Shown: positions 35,872 through 48,440, counted from the stretch's first letter. The stretch: 64,000 bases of DNA from Parvibaculum sp. (GCF_019635935.1 NZ_JAHBYN010000001.1:2105501-2169500), one strand, 5' to 3'. A program made the numbers and translations. Notes: generated by a model not told the origin, from the sequence alone.

Positions 35872-36281
35872 TGACGCTAATGACGAATGCCCCAAACTTC
35901 TGGCGGTCTGTCTTCGCCGCGCTGCTGCTGTGCATATTGCCGGCGGCGGCGTTCGCCGAGGGTGGCTATCTCGACGACGTCGACGACATGCCGCTGATGT
36001 CGGGCCTGAGCGAAACCGGCGACAGCGGCATTATCTTCGACAAGCCCGGCGGCCGCATTGTCCGCGCGGTTGCGCAGGGCGATGTCGCCCCCGGCAAGGT
36101 CGAAGCCTTCTATGTGAACGTCTTGCCGGAACTCGGCTGGAAACGTATTGAGGAACTGGAATTGATCGGCGGGTTGCTGCTCTTCCGCCGCGAGGGTGAG
36201 AGACTTGAAATCCAGATCGTGTCGTTGTCCGGCGACGCCGCAACGCGAACGGAAGTACGGTTCTCGATCGCACCTGAATAA
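35871..36281 (+). CDS. Small exported protein of unknown function
   Basis: A 136-residue protein whose ATG 35871 overlaps the mutM stop (TGATG). It has a signal peptide ('FAALLLCILPAAAFA'), so a periplasmic location is probable. The mature part is acidic at the start ('EGGYLDDVDDMPLMSGLSE') and has 'RIVRAVAQGDVAPGKVEAFYV' and 'LPELGWKRIEELELIGGLLLF', reminiscent of small conserved alphaproteobacterial proteins found after mutM. I do not recognise the family, and it has no catalytic motif. ATG 35880 is an alternative start. It may be translationally coupled to mutM. Confidence 0.72.
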   Translation: MTLMTNAPNFWRSVFAALLLCILPAAAFAEGGYLDDVDDMPLMSGLSETGDSGIIFDKPGGRIVRAVAQGDVAPGKVEAFYVNVLPELGWKRIEELELIGGLLLFRREGERLEIQIVSLSGDAATRTEVRFSIAPE

Positions 36282-36332
36282 CGTCAAGCCCGCAACGTCC
36301 GCGCAACTCACATCCCGCAACAGGAGAGATTA

Positions 36333-37109
36333 ATGGCCTACGAGAACATCCTGGTCGAAAAGAAAGGCGCGGTCGGCCTGATCACGCTCAACCGCCCGGA
36401 TGCGTTGAACGCGCTCAACAAGGCATTGATGGACGAGTTGACGGCGGTGCTGGATGCCTGGGAGAGCGACGACGATATTCATTGCATCGTTCTCACCGGC
36501 TCGGCAAAGGCCTTCGCCGCCGGCGCCGACATCAAGGAAATGCAGCCGAAATCCTACATGGATGTCTACAAGGAAGATTTCATCACCGCCAATTGGGAGC
36601 GCGTGACGCGCTGCCGCAAACCGGTGATCGCGGCGGTCGCGGGCTATGCGCTGGGCGGCGGCTGCGAGCTGGCGATGATGTGCGACTTCATCATCGCGGC
36701 CGAAACGGCAAAGTTCGGCCAGCCCGAAATCAAGCTCGGCGTCATGCCGGGCGCGGGCGGCACCCAGCGTCTGACGCGCTTCGTCGGCAAGTCGAAGGCG
36801 ATGGAGATGTCGCTGACCGGCCGCATGATGGACGCCGAAGAGGCCGAGCGCGCGGGGCTTGTCAGCCGCATCGTGCCGGCCGATCAACTGCTCGACGAGG
36901 CGCTGAAGACGGCAGCGACCGTCGCCGCCATGTCGCTGCCGATCGCCATGATGACCAAGGAAAGCGTCAACCGCGCCTATGAAACCACCCTTTCGGAAGG
37001 CGTACGTTTCGAGCGCCGGCTGTTCCATTCGATGTTCGCGACCGACGATCAGACCGAAGGCATGGCCGCCTTCGTCGAAAAGCGCCAGCCGCAGTTCCGC
37101 AACCGCTGA
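36333..37109 (+). CDS. Enoyl-CoA hydratase (crotonase family)
   Basis: A 258-residue crotonase-fold enzyme, probably hydrating trans-2-enoyl-CoA in beta-oxidation. The oxyanion and catalytic regions are '[12 protein letters not shown]', '[20 protein letters not shown]' and '[17 protein letters not shown]', with the two catalytic glutamates (in GGCELAMM and PEIKLGV or equivalent) retained. The sequence is close to short-chain ECH (EchA8/FadB1 type). A strong AGGAGAG site precedes ATG 36333. Fits with a lipid-using bacterium. Confidence 0.93.
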   Translation: MAYENILVEKKGAVGLITLNRPDALNALNKALMDELTAVLDAWESDDDIHCIVLTGSAKAFAAGADIKEMQPKSYMDVYKEDFITANWERVTRCRKPVIAAVAGYALGGGCELAMMCDFIIAAETAKFGQPEIKLGVMPGAGGTQRLTRFVGKSKAMEMSLTGRMMDAEEAERAGLVSRIVPADQLLDEALKTAATVAAMSLPIAMMTKESVNRAYETTLSEGVRFERRLFHSMFATDDQTEGMAAFVEKRQPQFRNR

Positions 37110-37152
37110 AAAAAGGCGGTTTTGTCGCATTTTTGAGCGCTTCCCGGCCTGT

Positions 37153-37181
37153 TGACGAACGATGGGTGGGCGCGTATAACC
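37153..37181 (+). promoter_or_regulatory. Sigma-70 promoter of rpsT
   Basis: TTGACG (37153-37158), a 17-base spacer and TATAAC (37176-37181). Near-consensus and well placed; the leader to the rpsT start at 37292 is about 100 bases. Confidence 0.75.
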
Positions 37182-37291
37182 CCCGCTTTCATGGGGCCAG
37201 GCCGCATATTTATGTATTGGCGGGCTTTTCTTGAACGGCATTTCCGCGGGTCCGAAAATGGACCGGGCGAGACACGAAGGTCCGAAGATCG

Positions 37292-37555
37292 ATGGCGAAT
37301 ACAACGTCCGCAAAAAAGGCAATCCGCAAGATCGCGGCGCGCACCGAAGTCAACAAGGATCGGCGCAGCCGCATGCGCACCTTCGTCCGCAAGGTCGAGG
37401 AAGCCTTGGCGAGCGGCGACAAGAAGGCAGCCGAGCTCGCGCTCCGCGCCGCGCAGCCCGAGATCATGCGCGCCGCGCAAAAGGGTGTGATCCACAAGAA
37501 CACCGCCTCGCGCAAGGTGTCGCGTTTCGCGCAGCGCGTGAAAGCGCTTGCCTGA
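37292..37555 (+). CDS. rpsT: 30S ribosomal protein S20
   Basis: An 87-residue, Lys/Arg/Ala-rich helical protein that binds the 5' domain of 16S rRNA. '[20 protein letters not shown]' and '[18 protein letters not shown]' are typical, as is '[19 protein letters not shown]'. Its own promoter (37153-37181) and terminator (37616-37648) show that it is transcribed alone. A start upstream in the same region would disturb the promoter spacing and is rejected. Confidence 0.97.
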   Translation: MANTTSAKKAIRKIAARTEVNKDRRSRMRTFVRKVEEALASGDKKAAELALRAAQPEIMRAAQKGVIHKNTASRKVSRFAQRVKALA

Positions 37556-37615
37556 CAGGCACTTCTCGCGCGCCACGTTGCGTGTAATCGCACGTCTGCC
37601 AAGTGTGAAAATCCG

Positions 37616-37648
37616 AAAGCCCGCGATCGAACGATCTGCGGGCTTTTT
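37616..37648 (+). terminator. Intrinsic terminator after rpsT
   Basis: AAAGCCCGC (37616-37624) pairs with GCGGGCTTT (37638-37646). The inner GATCG/CGATC pairs as well, with one bulged T and loop AA, giving about 14 base pairs. TTTTT follows (37644-37648). A textbook bacterial terminator. Confidence 0.92.
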
Positions 37649-37885
37649 GTTGCACGCGTCGCGGTCTCATCGCGGGACGGGTGCGCCGCAAAACTTTTGA
37701 TGCAGGAATAAAAAATTCGGGCCGCGTCGGCACTTGCGGACGCACCTGTGTGTTTGCGTTGCGATGGCCACAGGATGTTGCGTGCGCGCGGTGTCACACA
37801 CGCGAACTTTTTTTGACAGAGGCGATTCTTCCGCTTGCCTCACCCCCGCGCAGCCGGTATGTTTAACAACCTCAGAGGGGCCCAC

Positions 37886-37929
37886 CAATACTGTGTTTTT
37901 GTAGTAAATATTTAAACAATACAGTATTG
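37886..37929. promoter_or_regulatory. CAATACTGT dyads in a low-GC patch upstream of the rhodanese gene
   Basis: CAATACTGT (37886-37894) and ACAGTATTG (37921-37929) are exact complements 26 bases apart. The second overlaps CAATAC-A-GTATTG (37917-37929). They lie in an A/T-rich stretch (about 37860-37975) unlike the G/C-rich genome. Its location, between the rpsT terminator and the rhodanese-dnaA genes, fits an operator; the binding protein is unknown. Confidence 0.55.
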
Positions 37930-37975
37930 ATGTTTGCTCAATGGGGCAAAAAGCAAGTATCCAAACATAGCTTGA

Positions 37976-38004
37976 TTGACGAGCCGGGGCGGTTCCGTTA
38001 TTGC
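37976..38004 (+). promoter_or_regulatory. Probable promoter of the rhodanese-dnaA unit
   Basis: TTGACG (37976-37981), 17 bases, TATTGC (37999-38004). It lies 46 bases before the rhodanese start. The -10 is imperfect. Confidence 0.45.
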
Positions 38005-38050
38005 CCCCGTCCGGGTTGCTGTGTCTCGGACAACGGGCGGTGAAGCGGCC

Positions 38051-38518
38051 ATGGCGAGCGGGGGCGTTGTGCCGGAAGTGATCGGGAAACAGCCGGATGA
38101 CTATGCGGGCGACGTAACGCCGGAAGAGGCGTTCCGGGTGCTCGGTGCCGATCCGAATGCGACGCTTGTCGATGTCCGCACACGGGCCGAGTGGTCCTTT
38201 GTCGGGTTGCCTGACCTCTCCGGTATGGGCAAGGAGCCGATGTTGCTGGAATGGCAGGTCTTCCCCGCCATGGAGCGCAATCCGCGCTTCGCCGACGATC
38301 TGGCTTCGGCGCTGGGCCCGGACAAAAAGGACGTGCCGGTCTTTTTTCTGTGCCGGTCGGGCGCGCGGAGCCGGGCGGCGGCGATCGCGCTGACGGCGGC
38401 GGGTTTCGGGCGTTGTTTCAACATCGCCGGCGGGTTCGAGGGGGATCTCGACAGTGCCCGCCATCGCGGTGGGCGCAACGGCTGGAAGGCGACGGGTCTG
38501 CCCTGGGCTCAATCCTGA
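38051..38518 (+). CDS. Rhodanese-domain protein
   Basis: A 155-residue single-domain rhodanese (sulfurtransferase). '[21 protein letters not shown]' leads into '[14 protein letters not shown]', and the catalytic cysteine loop is '[18 protein letters not shown]'. The long central insertion around '[20 protein letters not shown]' is typical of this subgroup. ATG 38051 is chosen; an open frame runs further upstream into the A/T-rich region. It lies 118 bases before dnaA. Possible roles include sulfur transfer or thiol repair; the substrate is not evident. Confidence 0.88.
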   Translation: MASGGVVPEVIGKQPDDYAGDVTPEEAFRVLGADPNATLVDVRTRAEWSFVGLPDLSGMGKEPMLLEWQVFPAMERNPRFADDLASALGPDKKDVPVFFLCRSGARSRAAAIALTAAGFGRCFNIAGGFEGDLDSARHRGGRNGWKATGLPWAQS

Positions 38519-38636
38519 GCGGGACGGACTTGAAGGGGTGAGGGATCGGGACACGAGAATCCCGGCCGAGGGGAAAATCCGGTGCCGCGATATGGGCCGG
38601 CAAGAAAACGGGGCCAAGGTTTTGAACGAGGAAGAC

Positions 38637-40157
38637 ATGGGTGCATCTCCCGCGGAGAAAGGCGTTCCCCACCATCCGGTCGCGGCGGCCGGCGAGGAAC
38701 GGACTTCGGTTCGGCGGGTCGCGGGTATGAGCCTCAACGATCAGTGGCGCCGTGTGCGCGCCCGGTTGCAGGCCGAACTCGGCGAGGCGACATTCAACAG
38801 CTGGTTCAAGCAGATCGATCTGATCGGCGTCGGCGACGGCCGCGTCATGCTGAGCGTGCCGACGCGCTTCATTCGCAACTGGATCGTCTCGCATTATGCC
38901 GACCGGCTGGCGAAGCTCTGGGCGGACGAGGACGAAGGCTTTGCCCGTGTCGACATTCTGGTTGCGGCGGGCGAGCCCAAACCGGAAAGCATTGCAGAAA
39001 GCATCGAAGAGCCGTCGCGCGACAAGCGCCCCGTCTCCGCGCCGGCACAGGCCGATGGTGCGGTCGTCGCGAGTGCCATTCCGTCGGGTCTCGAGGATGC
39101 CGGTGTCGGCGCGCCGCTCGATCCGCGCTTCACATTCGACGCATTCGTCGTCGGCAAGTCGAACGAGCTTGCGCATGCGGCCGCCCGCCGCGTCGCCGAA
39201 GCGACGGATGTCAGCTTCAACCCGCTCTTTCTCTATGGCGGCGTCGGTCTCGGCAAGACGCATCTGATGCACGCCATTGCCTGGGAAATCCGCACCCGCC
39301 AGCCCGAGCGCAAGGTGCTTTATCTCTCCGCCGAAAAATTCATGTACCAGTTCGTCCGCGCGCTGCGCTTCAAGGACACGATGGCCTTCAAGCAGCAGTT
39401 CCGTTCGGTCGACGTGCTGATGATCGACGACGTGCAATTCATATCCGGCAAGGATTCGACGCAGGAAGAATTCTTCCACACCTTCAACGCGTTGATCGAC
39501 CACAACCGGCAGGTCATCATCTCGGCCGACCGCTCGCCCTCCGATCTCGAAGGCATCGAAGAGCGCATTCGCTCCCGCCTCGGCTGGGGGCTTGCCGCCG
39601 ACATCCACCCGACCGACTACGAGCTGCGTCTCGGCATCCTTCAGGCCAAGGCCGACGATATGATGCAGAAGAACGGCCCGGTGACCATTCCGCCGGGCGT
39701 TCTGGAATTTCTCGCCCACCGCATCGTTTCCAATGTGCGCGAGCTTGAAGGCGCGTTGAAGCGCGTCGTCGCCTATGCCTCCTTTGTCGGCCGCCCGATC
39801 ACGCTCGACATGTCGCAGGAAGTGCTGCGCGACCTGTTGCGTTCCAACGACCGCAAGATCACGATCGAGGAAATCCAGCGCCGCGTCGCCGAATATTACA
39901 ACGTCCGCCTCGCCGACATGCTTTCGGCGCGCCGCGCCCGGGCGGTTGCCCGTCCGCGCCAGGTAGCGATGTATCTCGCCAAGCAGCTGACCTCGCGCTC
40001 CCTGCCCGAGATCGGCCGCAAATTCGGCGGTCGCGACCACACGACGGTCATCCATGCGGTCCGCAAGATCGACGAGCTTTGCCACCTCGATTCGGGCATT
40101 GAAGAGGACGTCGATCTCCTGCGCCGGATGCTCGAGGGCGGACACGCCCCCAACTGA
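38637..40157 (+). CDS. dnaA: Chromosomal replication initiator protein DnaA
   Basis: DnaA opens the replication origin. ATG 38637 is preferred because GAGGAAG precedes it; 38592 and 38727 ([14 protein letters not shown]) are in-frame alternatives. The AAA+ module has Walker A GGVGLGKT at residues 201-208 and the Walker B '[11 protein letters not shown]'. The arginine-finger region is '[18 protein letters not shown]'. Domain IV, the DnaA-box reader, contains '[19 protein letters not shown]' near residue 460. At 506 residues, the extra N-terminal and linker length is usual in alphaproteobacteria. No cluster of DnaA boxes was noted nearby, so oriC is probably elsewhere. Confidence 0.96.
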   Translation: MGASPAEKGVPHHPVAAAGEERTSVRRVAGMSLNDQWRRVRARLQAELGEATFNSWFKQIDLIGVGDGRVMLSVPTRFIRNWIVSHYADRLAKLWADEDEGFARVDILVAAGEPKPESIAESIEEPSRDKRPVSAPAQADGAVVASAIPSGLEDAGVGAPLDPRFTFDAFVVGKSNELAHAAARRVAEATDVSFNPLFLYGGVGLGKTHLMHAIAWEIRTRQPERKVLYLSAEKFMYQFVRALRFKDTMAFKQQFRSVDVLMIDDVQFISGKDSTQEEFFHTFNALIDHNRQVIISADRSPSDLEGIEERIRSRLGWGLAADIHPTDYELRLGILQAKADDMMQKNGPVTIPPGVLEFLAHRIVSNVRELEGALKRVVAYASFVGRPITLDMSQEVLRDLLRSNDRKITIEEIQRRVAEYYNVRLADMLSARRARAVARPRQVAMYLAKQLTSRSLPEIGRKFGGRDHTTVIHAVRKIDELCHLDSGIEEDVDLLRRMLEGGHAPN

Positions 40158-40279
40158 CGGACCCTGCCGCAAGGCTCCCGAAAACCCTTTGAGAATCAGA
40201 GTGTTGCAGGGCCGTATGCGGGTCCTGAAATCCGTCGAAAAACGTGCATCGCGCGAACGTTCTGATATACTCGTGACGC

Positions 40280-40311
40280 GAATTCCCGCGGAATTCCGGC
40301 TGCCGCCGGAA
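40280..40311. repeat. Two overlapping inverted repeats upstream of dnaN
   Basis: GAATTCC-CGC-GGAATTC (40280-40296) overlaps TTCCGGC-TGCC-GCCGGAA (40294-40311). They follow a TATACT-like -10 at 40266-40271 with no good -35, in the 419-base dnaA-dnaN gap. No T-run follows, so a terminator is unlikely. The rest of the gap shows no gene, DnaA box cluster or tRNA; one GANTC (CcrM) site was seen at 40193-40197. Confidence 0.5.
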
Positions 40312-40576
40312 TGCGCCCGGCGCGGCCTCCGGCTCTCTCGATCCGGGTTGTCCGAACCGGCCGCGTCCGACCCCCTGTTCGCGAGAGGTCCTTGAGGAAA
40401 CGGCGTGTCTGCAGAGGCGCGAGCGGCGTCCCCGGACACTCCGGAAAATCTCCGGCGGAGAGGGGCAAGACCCGCGAAATGTCGCGTGAGGCACGGATTG
40501 CCGGGCTCTGGGCCACGATCCGCGATGCTGAACAGGCCACACAAGCGTACCCAACCGGGGGGACCGAAGAGAGACC

Positions 40577-41695
40577 ATGAAGATCACGATCGAACGGGGC
40601 GCGCTGCTCAAGTCTCTCAACCATGTGCAGTCGGTCGTCGAACGCCGCAACACAATTCCCATTCTCTCCAATGTGCTGATCAAGGCCGCCGACGGCCAGT
40701 TGAGCCTGACAGCGACCGATCTCGACATCGAGATCGTGGAGGCGATCGATGCCGATGTCGCGCAAGCCGGCGCGACCACGGCGTCCGCCCACACGCTCTA
40801 CGACATTGTGCGCAAGCTGCCGGAAGGCGCGCAGGTCGAGCTCTCGACCGGCGCCGACGAGGGGCGCCTGCAACTGACGGCCGGCCGCTCGCGCTTTGCG
40901 CTGCAGTCGCTGCCGCAGGAAGACTTCCCGGCGATGGCCGCGGGCTCCCTGCCGCATCGCTTCGAGATTCCGGCCGACGCCATGCGCCGCCTGATCGACA
41001 AGACGCGTTTTGCGATCTCCACCGAGGAAACGCGCTACTACCTGAACGGCATCTATGTGCACGCGGTCGAGAGCGGCAAACAGAAAGCCCTGCGTGCGGT
41101 CGCAACGGACGGCCACAGGCTTGCCCAAGTCGATTACGACCTGCCCGACGGCGCCTCCGGCATGCCGGGCGTCATCGTCCCCCGCAAGACGGTGCTCGAA
41201 TTGCAGAAGCTGCTGGAAGGCGACACGGGCTCACTGTCGGTCGGCGTATCGGAAACCAAAATCCGCTTCGAGTTCAGCGGCATCGTCCTGACCTCAAAGC
41301 TGATCGACGGCACCTTCCCGGATTACGGGCGCGTCATCCCGGCGGGCAACGACAAGATGATGCAGGTGGACGGCAAGCGGTTTGCGGAAGCCGTCGATCG
41401 CGTCTCGACGATCTCGACCGAAAAGTCCCGCGCCGTGAAACTCAATCTCGACGAGGGCAAGCTGACGCTCTCTGTCACCAATCCGGATTCGGGCAGCGCG
41501 ACCGAGGAACTTTCGGTTGCCTATTCGAGCACGCCGCTGGAGATCGGCTTCAACGCGCGCTACCTGCTCGACATCACCGGCCAGATCGACGGCGCGGAGG
41601 CGACGTTCGCCTTTGCCGATTCCGGCTCGCCGACGCTTGTGCGCGACAGCGAGGACGGCATGGCGATCTATGTTTTGATGCCGATGCGCGTCTAG
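40577..41695 (+). CDS. dnaN: DNA polymerase III subunit beta (sliding clamp)
   Basis: The homodimeric ring that tethers DNA polymerase III. The 372-residue protein begins 'MKITIERGALLKSLNHVQSV' and 'RRNTIPILSNVLIKA', and ends 'VLMPMRV', the conserved C-terminus that lines the protein-binding pocket. 'FPDYGRVIP' and 'ATDGHRLAQVDYDL' are typical. A GAAGAGAG site precedes ATG 40577. It follows dnaA by 419 bases and precedes recF by 21, the classic dnaA-dnaN-recF order. Confidence 0.97.
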   Translation: MKITIERGALLKSLNHVQSVVERRNTIPILSNVLIKAADGQLSLTATDLDIEIVEAIDADVAQAGATTASAHTLYDIVRKLPEGAQVELSTGADEGRLQLTAGRSRFALQSLPQEDFPAMAAGSLPHRFEIPADAMRRLIDKTRFAISTEETRYYLNGIYVHAVESGKQKALRAVATDGHRLAQVDYDLPDGASGMPGVIVPRKTVLELQKLLEGDTGSLSVGVSETKIRFEFSGIVLTSKLIDGTFPDYGRVIPAGNDKMMQVDGKRFAEAVDRVSTISTEKSRAVKLNLDEGKLTLSVTNPDSGSATEELSVAYSSTPLEIGFNARYLLDITGQIDGAEATFAFADSGSPTLVRDSEDGMAIYVLMPMRV

Positions 41696-41716
41696 GCCGA
41701 AAACAGAGGATCGGGA

Positions 41717-42889
41717 GTGCATCCTACGGGTGAGTTGATCGCTGTCGAAAGGCCGGCGGCCCATGCACGCATCGGCCTGAGCCGTCTTGTGGTCACGGAC
41801 TTCCGTTCCTATGCGCGCGCCGAACTGGCACTGGACGGACGGCCCGCCGTGCTGACGGGCGAAAACGGCGCCGGAAAGACAAACCTGCTCGAAGCGATTT
41901 CGCTGCTCTCGCCGGGCCGCGGACTTCGCGGCGTTCCCTATGCCGAAATCGCGCGCGACGAAGGCGCGGGTGGCTGGGCCGTCGCCGCGACGCTCGAAAC
42001 CGCACAAGGCCCCTTGCGCATCGGCACCGGCATCGAACCGGGCGCGGAGCCCGCCGCGCGCAGCCGCACGGTTCGGATCGACGGCGAAGTCGCGGGCCCC
42101 TCGGCGCTCGCCGCGCATATCCGCACCGTCTGGCTGACGCCCGCCATGGATCGGCTCTTTCTCGATGGCGCGAGCGACCGCCGCCATTTTTTCGACCGCC
42201 TCGTCATGGGCTTCGATCCGGCGCATGGTGCGCGCGTCAACGCCTATGACCGGGCGCTGCGCGAGCGCAACCGCCTGCTCGCCGACGGCGTTTTCGACGA
42301 CGCCTGGCTGTCGGGTCTCGAAACCCAGATGGCCGAGCATGGCGTAGCGATTGCCGCTGCGCGCGTCGAAACGCTGGCCAGGTTGCGCGGCGCGCTCGAT
42401 GCGGCTGAGACGCATGCCTTTCCGCGCGCCGAGGTGGCGCTCGACGGAACGCTCGAAGCCGCGCTCGAAAGTGACGCGGCGGTCGACATCGAAGATGCTT
42501 TCCGCCGCGAGCTTGCCGCCATGCGCGGCCGCGACGCCGCCGCCGGGCGCGCGCTCACCGGCCCGCATCGCACCGACCTTGCGGTCCGGCACGTGGCGCG
42601 CGATCGCGAGGCGCGAAGCTGTTCGACAGGCGAGCAGAAGGCGCTGCTGATCGGCATCGTGCTGGCCAATGCGCGCCTGCTGGCGGCGCGCGGCACGCCG
42701 CCGCTGCTGTTGCTCGACGAAATCGCGGCACATCTCGACGAAAAGCGCCGCGCCGCGCTGTTCGACGAGATCGTCGCTTTGGGCCTGCAGGCCTTTCTGA
42801 CGGGCGCCGACCCGTCGCTTTTTGAAACTCTCGGCGCGCGGGCACAGAATTTCCGTGTCGCGCGCGGCGCCATCGAAAATGCCGGCTAG
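41717..42889 (+). CDS. recF: DNA replication and repair protein RecF
   Basis: An SMC-like ATPase that helps load RecA at gaps. The 390-residue protein has Walker A GENGAGKT (residues 48-55), signature 'CSTGEQKALLIGIVLAN' and Walker B 'LLLLDEIAAHLDEKRR'. 'VWLTPAMDRLFLDGASDRR' is the family marker. GTG 41717 is used as start with a GGA-rich site upstream. It is longer than many RecF proteins by a short N-terminal leader. It is followed 15 bases later by the ClpP-like gene. Confidence 0.95.
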   Translation: MHPTGELIAVERPAAHARIGLSRLVVTDFRSYARAELALDGRPAVLTGENGAGKTNLLEAISLLSPGRGLRGVPYAEIARDEGAGGWAVAATLETAQGPLRIGTGIEPGAEPAARSRTVRIDGEVAGPSALAAHIRTVWLTPAMDRLFLDGASDRRHFFDRLVMGFDPAHGARVNAYDRALRERNRLLADGVFDDAWLSGLETQMAEHGVAIAAARVETLARLRGALDAAETHAFPRAEVALDGTLEAALESDAAVDIEDAFRRELAAMRGRDAAAGRALTGPHRTDLAVRHVARDREARSCSTGEQKALLIGIVLANARLLAARGTPPLLLLDEIAAHLDEKRRAALFDEIVALGLQAFLTGADPSLFETLGARAQNFRVARGAIENAG

Positions 42890-42904
42890 GTCCGGCGCAA
42901 AGGA

Positions 42905-45999
<3,095 letters not shown>

Positions 46000-46024
46000 G
46001 GCCGTTCCGCCCGGCGCCAAAGCG

Positions 46025-46039
46025 TTAACAGCGCGTTAA
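46025..46039. promoter_or_regulatory. CtrA-type box upstream of the penicillin-binding protein gene
   Basis: TTAA (46025-46028), seven bases, TTAA (46036-46039): an exact match to the TTAA-N7-TTAA full site of the alphaproteobacterial cell-cycle regulator CtrA. TTAA is rare in this G/C-rich window, so the match is unlikely to be trivial. It lies 80 bases before the PBP start. Confidence 0.65.
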
Positions 46040-46118
46040 CTATCGGTGTCTAGCTTCGGGACGAAATCCCGTGCGCCGCGCAGCTGCGCCGGCGTGGCAG
46101 GACGAGGTTCAAGGCTCC

Positions 46119-48440
46119 ATGGCATCCCGCAAGCCGACAACAGGGTTCGCGCGGCGCGGCGCGGCGGATGACGGCGACTGGACGGTCGTTCGCGTCCCCG
46201 GCTTGCGTCCGGTGCGGCTCGGCGTCGGTGCCAACGCCTCCACCGCCGACGATTACGACGAGGATGACGACGAGGACATGGCGCGCTGGGAAGACGATGC
46301 CTTCGAAGATCGCGGCATGCGCCGTCTCGATCCGTCGTTCGAACCGCGCAAAAAGCCCGCGCCGAAACCGCGCAAGCCGGCACCCAAACCCACGCGCCCG
46401 GTAAAAAAATCGTCATCCGCCAAGACGCCGCCCAAAGCCGCGCGCCGCAAGCCTGCCGGCAAGTCGTCCACCGCACGCAAGCGCACGCCGTCGCGTCGCG
46501 GCAACGTGCTCGGCGCCGCATTCTATTACGGCTCGGTGCTGGCGCTCTGGGGTGTCATCGCGTTTGGCGGCCTGCTGTTCTGGTACGGCCTCAATCTGCC
46601 CGACACGTCGGGCCTTTATAACGTCCGTCAGGCGCCGTCGATTTCCATTCGCGCCATCGACGGTCAGGTGTTGAGCCATCGCGGCGACCTGAAAGGTGGC
46701 TACACGCTGCTCGCCGATCTGCCGGCGCATGTGCCGGCAGCAGTGCTGGCGACCGAGGACCGCCGCTTCTACTGGCATTTTGGCGTCGATCCCGTCGGTC
46801 TCGGCCGCGCGATGGTCGAGAACTATCGCGCTGGCGCCTATGTGCAGGGCGGATCGACGATCACCCAGCAATTGGCCAAGAACATCTTCCTGAGGCCCGA
46901 CCGCACGCTCTCGCGCAAGATCGAGGAAATGGTGCTCGCCGTCTGGCTGGAGCTGCGCTTCTCGAAAGAAGAAATCCTGACGCTCTATCTGAACCGCGTC
47001 TATTTCGGTGGCGGCGCCTACGGCATCGAAGCGGCATCGGAGCGCTATTTCAGGAAGCCGGCCCGCGCCCTGACATTGCCCGAAGCGGCGATGCTGGCAG
47101 GATTGCTGAAAGCGCCGTCGCGCTATTCGCCGACCAACGACATCGATCTGGCCCGCGGCCGCGCTGCCATCGTGCTGAGCAACATGGTCGCCGCCGGCTA
47201 CATCTCGCCCGACGAAGCGCATCTGGCAAATGTCAGCCCGGCCTCGCTCGAAGGCTATGCGGCGCGCGGTTCGATCAATTATTTTGTCGACTGGGTGGCC
47301 GAGGCCCTGCCGGATTATGCCGGACGCTCCGCCGCCGATGTCGATGTCGTCACCACCATCGATCCGGTTCTCCAGCGCGAAGCCGAGCTTGTCATCGCCG
47401 CCGTCCTCGCGAACGACGGCGAGGCGATGAATGCCGGTCAGGCGGCGCTTGTCGCGATGACGCCGGATGGCGCGGTGCGCGCCATGGTCGGCGGCCGTTC
47501 CTATGCGCTGAGCCAGTTCAACCGCGCGGTCCAGGCCAAGCGCCAGCCGGGTTCGGCCTTCAAGCCTTTCGTCTATCTGGCGGCCATCGAAAAGGGCATG
47601 AGCCCCGACACGATGCGTGTCGATCGTCCGGTGACCTATGGCGGCTGGTCGCCCTCGAACTATAGCGGCCGATTCGAAGGCGAGGTCACGCTGCGCACGG
47701 CGCTGGCGAAATCGATCAACACAGTCGCGGTGCAGGTCGCGCGCGAGGTTGGCGTCCGCAATGTCGTTTCCGCCGCCCGCCGCCTCGGCCTGCAGGAGGA
47801 ACTGCCGTCGAACCTGTCGCTGGCGCTCGGTTCCGGCAGCGCCACCCTGATCGAACTGACCGCCGCCTACGCAACTTTCGCCAATGGCGGCTACGGCGTC
47901 ATTCCGCACGGCATTTCGGAAGTCTATGCGCAATCGGGCGAGGAGCTCTATCGCCGCCACGGCTCCGGCCTCGGCCGTGTCATCGACGAACGCACCGCCG
48001 GCGCGATGAACAACATGCTGAAAGCCGTGATGATCTCTGGCACGGGCCGCAACGCGGCGCTCGGCGAGCGGCCGTCCGGCGGCAAGACCGGCACCAGCCA
48101 GGACTTCCGCGACGCGTGGTTCATCGGCTACACCGCCGATCTCGTCGTCGGCATCTGGGTCGGCAACGACAACGGCGCACCGATGAAGAACGTCACGGGC
48201 GGCACCTTGCCGGCGCGCATCTGGCACGACTTCATGATGCGCACGCAAGGCGAGGTACCGGTCGCCGAACTTCCCGACATGGTGGTCGCCGAAGTACCGC
48301 AAACATCCGTCTTCCCGGCATCGGCGATAGGCGATGGGGGTGAGCGCGAATATGAATGGGAAGAACCCGGCTTCTTCGACCGTCTCTTCGGCCGCGGCGA
48401 ACCACGCCGGCCTCTCTTGGAGCCCGGCGGTCGCCGCTAG
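46119..48440 (+). CDS. Class A penicillin-binding protein (PBP1A type)
   Basis: A bifunctional peptidoglycan glycosyltransferase/transpeptidase. The 773-residue protein begins with an unusually long cytoplasmic tail of about 140 residues, first acidic ('DDYDEDDDEDMARWEDD') and then Lys/Pro/Arg-rich. A membrane anchor ('VLALWGVIAFGGLLFWYGL') follows. The glycosyltransferase domain has 'VLATEDRRFYWHFGVD' with the catalytic Glu near 214. The transpeptidase has S479-x-x-K482 in 'KRQPGSAFKPFVYL', 'AKSINTVAVQVA' and 'SGGKTGTSQDFRDAWF'. A CtrA-type box precedes it. It overlaps the convergent efflux gene by 4 bases. Confidence 0.94.
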   Translation: MASRKPTTGFARRGAADDGDWTVVRVPGLRPVRLGVGANASTADDYDEDDDEDMARWEDDAFEDRGMRRLDPSFEPRKKPAPKPRKPAPKPTRPVKKSSSAKTPPKAARRKPAGKSSTARKRTPSRRGNVLGAAFYYGSVLALWGVIAFGGLLFWYGLNLPDTSGLYNVRQAPSISIRAIDGQVLSHRGDLKGGYTLLADLPAHVPAAVLATEDRRFYWHFGVDPVGLGRAMVENYRAGAYVQGGSTITQQLAKNIFLRPDRTLSRKIEEMVLAVWLELRFSKEEILTLYLNRVYFGGGAYGIEAASERYFRKPARALTLPEAAMLAGLLKAPSRYSPTNDIDLARGRAAIVLSNMVAAGYISPDEAHLANVSPASLEGYAARGSINYFVDWVAEALPDYAGRSAADVDVVTTIDPVLQREAELVIAAVLANDGEAMNAGQAALVAMTPDGAVRAMVGGRSYALSQFNRAVQAKRQPGSAFKPFVYLAAIEKGMSPDTMRVDRPVTYGGWSPSNYSGRFEGEVTLRTALAKSINTVAVQVAREVGVRNVVSAARRLGLQEELPSNLSLALGSGSATLIELTAAYATFANGGYGVIPHGISEVYAQSGEELYRRHGSGLGRVIDERTAGAMNNMLKAVMISGTGRNAALGERPSGGKTGTSQDFRDAWFIGYTADLVVGIWVGNDNGAPMKNVTGGTLPARIWHDFMMRTQGEVPVAELPDMVVAEVPQTSVFPASAIGDGGEREYEWEEPGFFDRLFGRGEPRRPLLEPGGRR

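Noticed and set aside
37556..40576. Replication origin around dnaA
   Set aside because: No cluster of TTATCCACA-like boxes was seen in the gaps beside rpsT, rhodanese, dnaA or dnaN. In many alphaproteobacteria the origin is not next to dnaA. The A/T-rich island is reported as a finding only.
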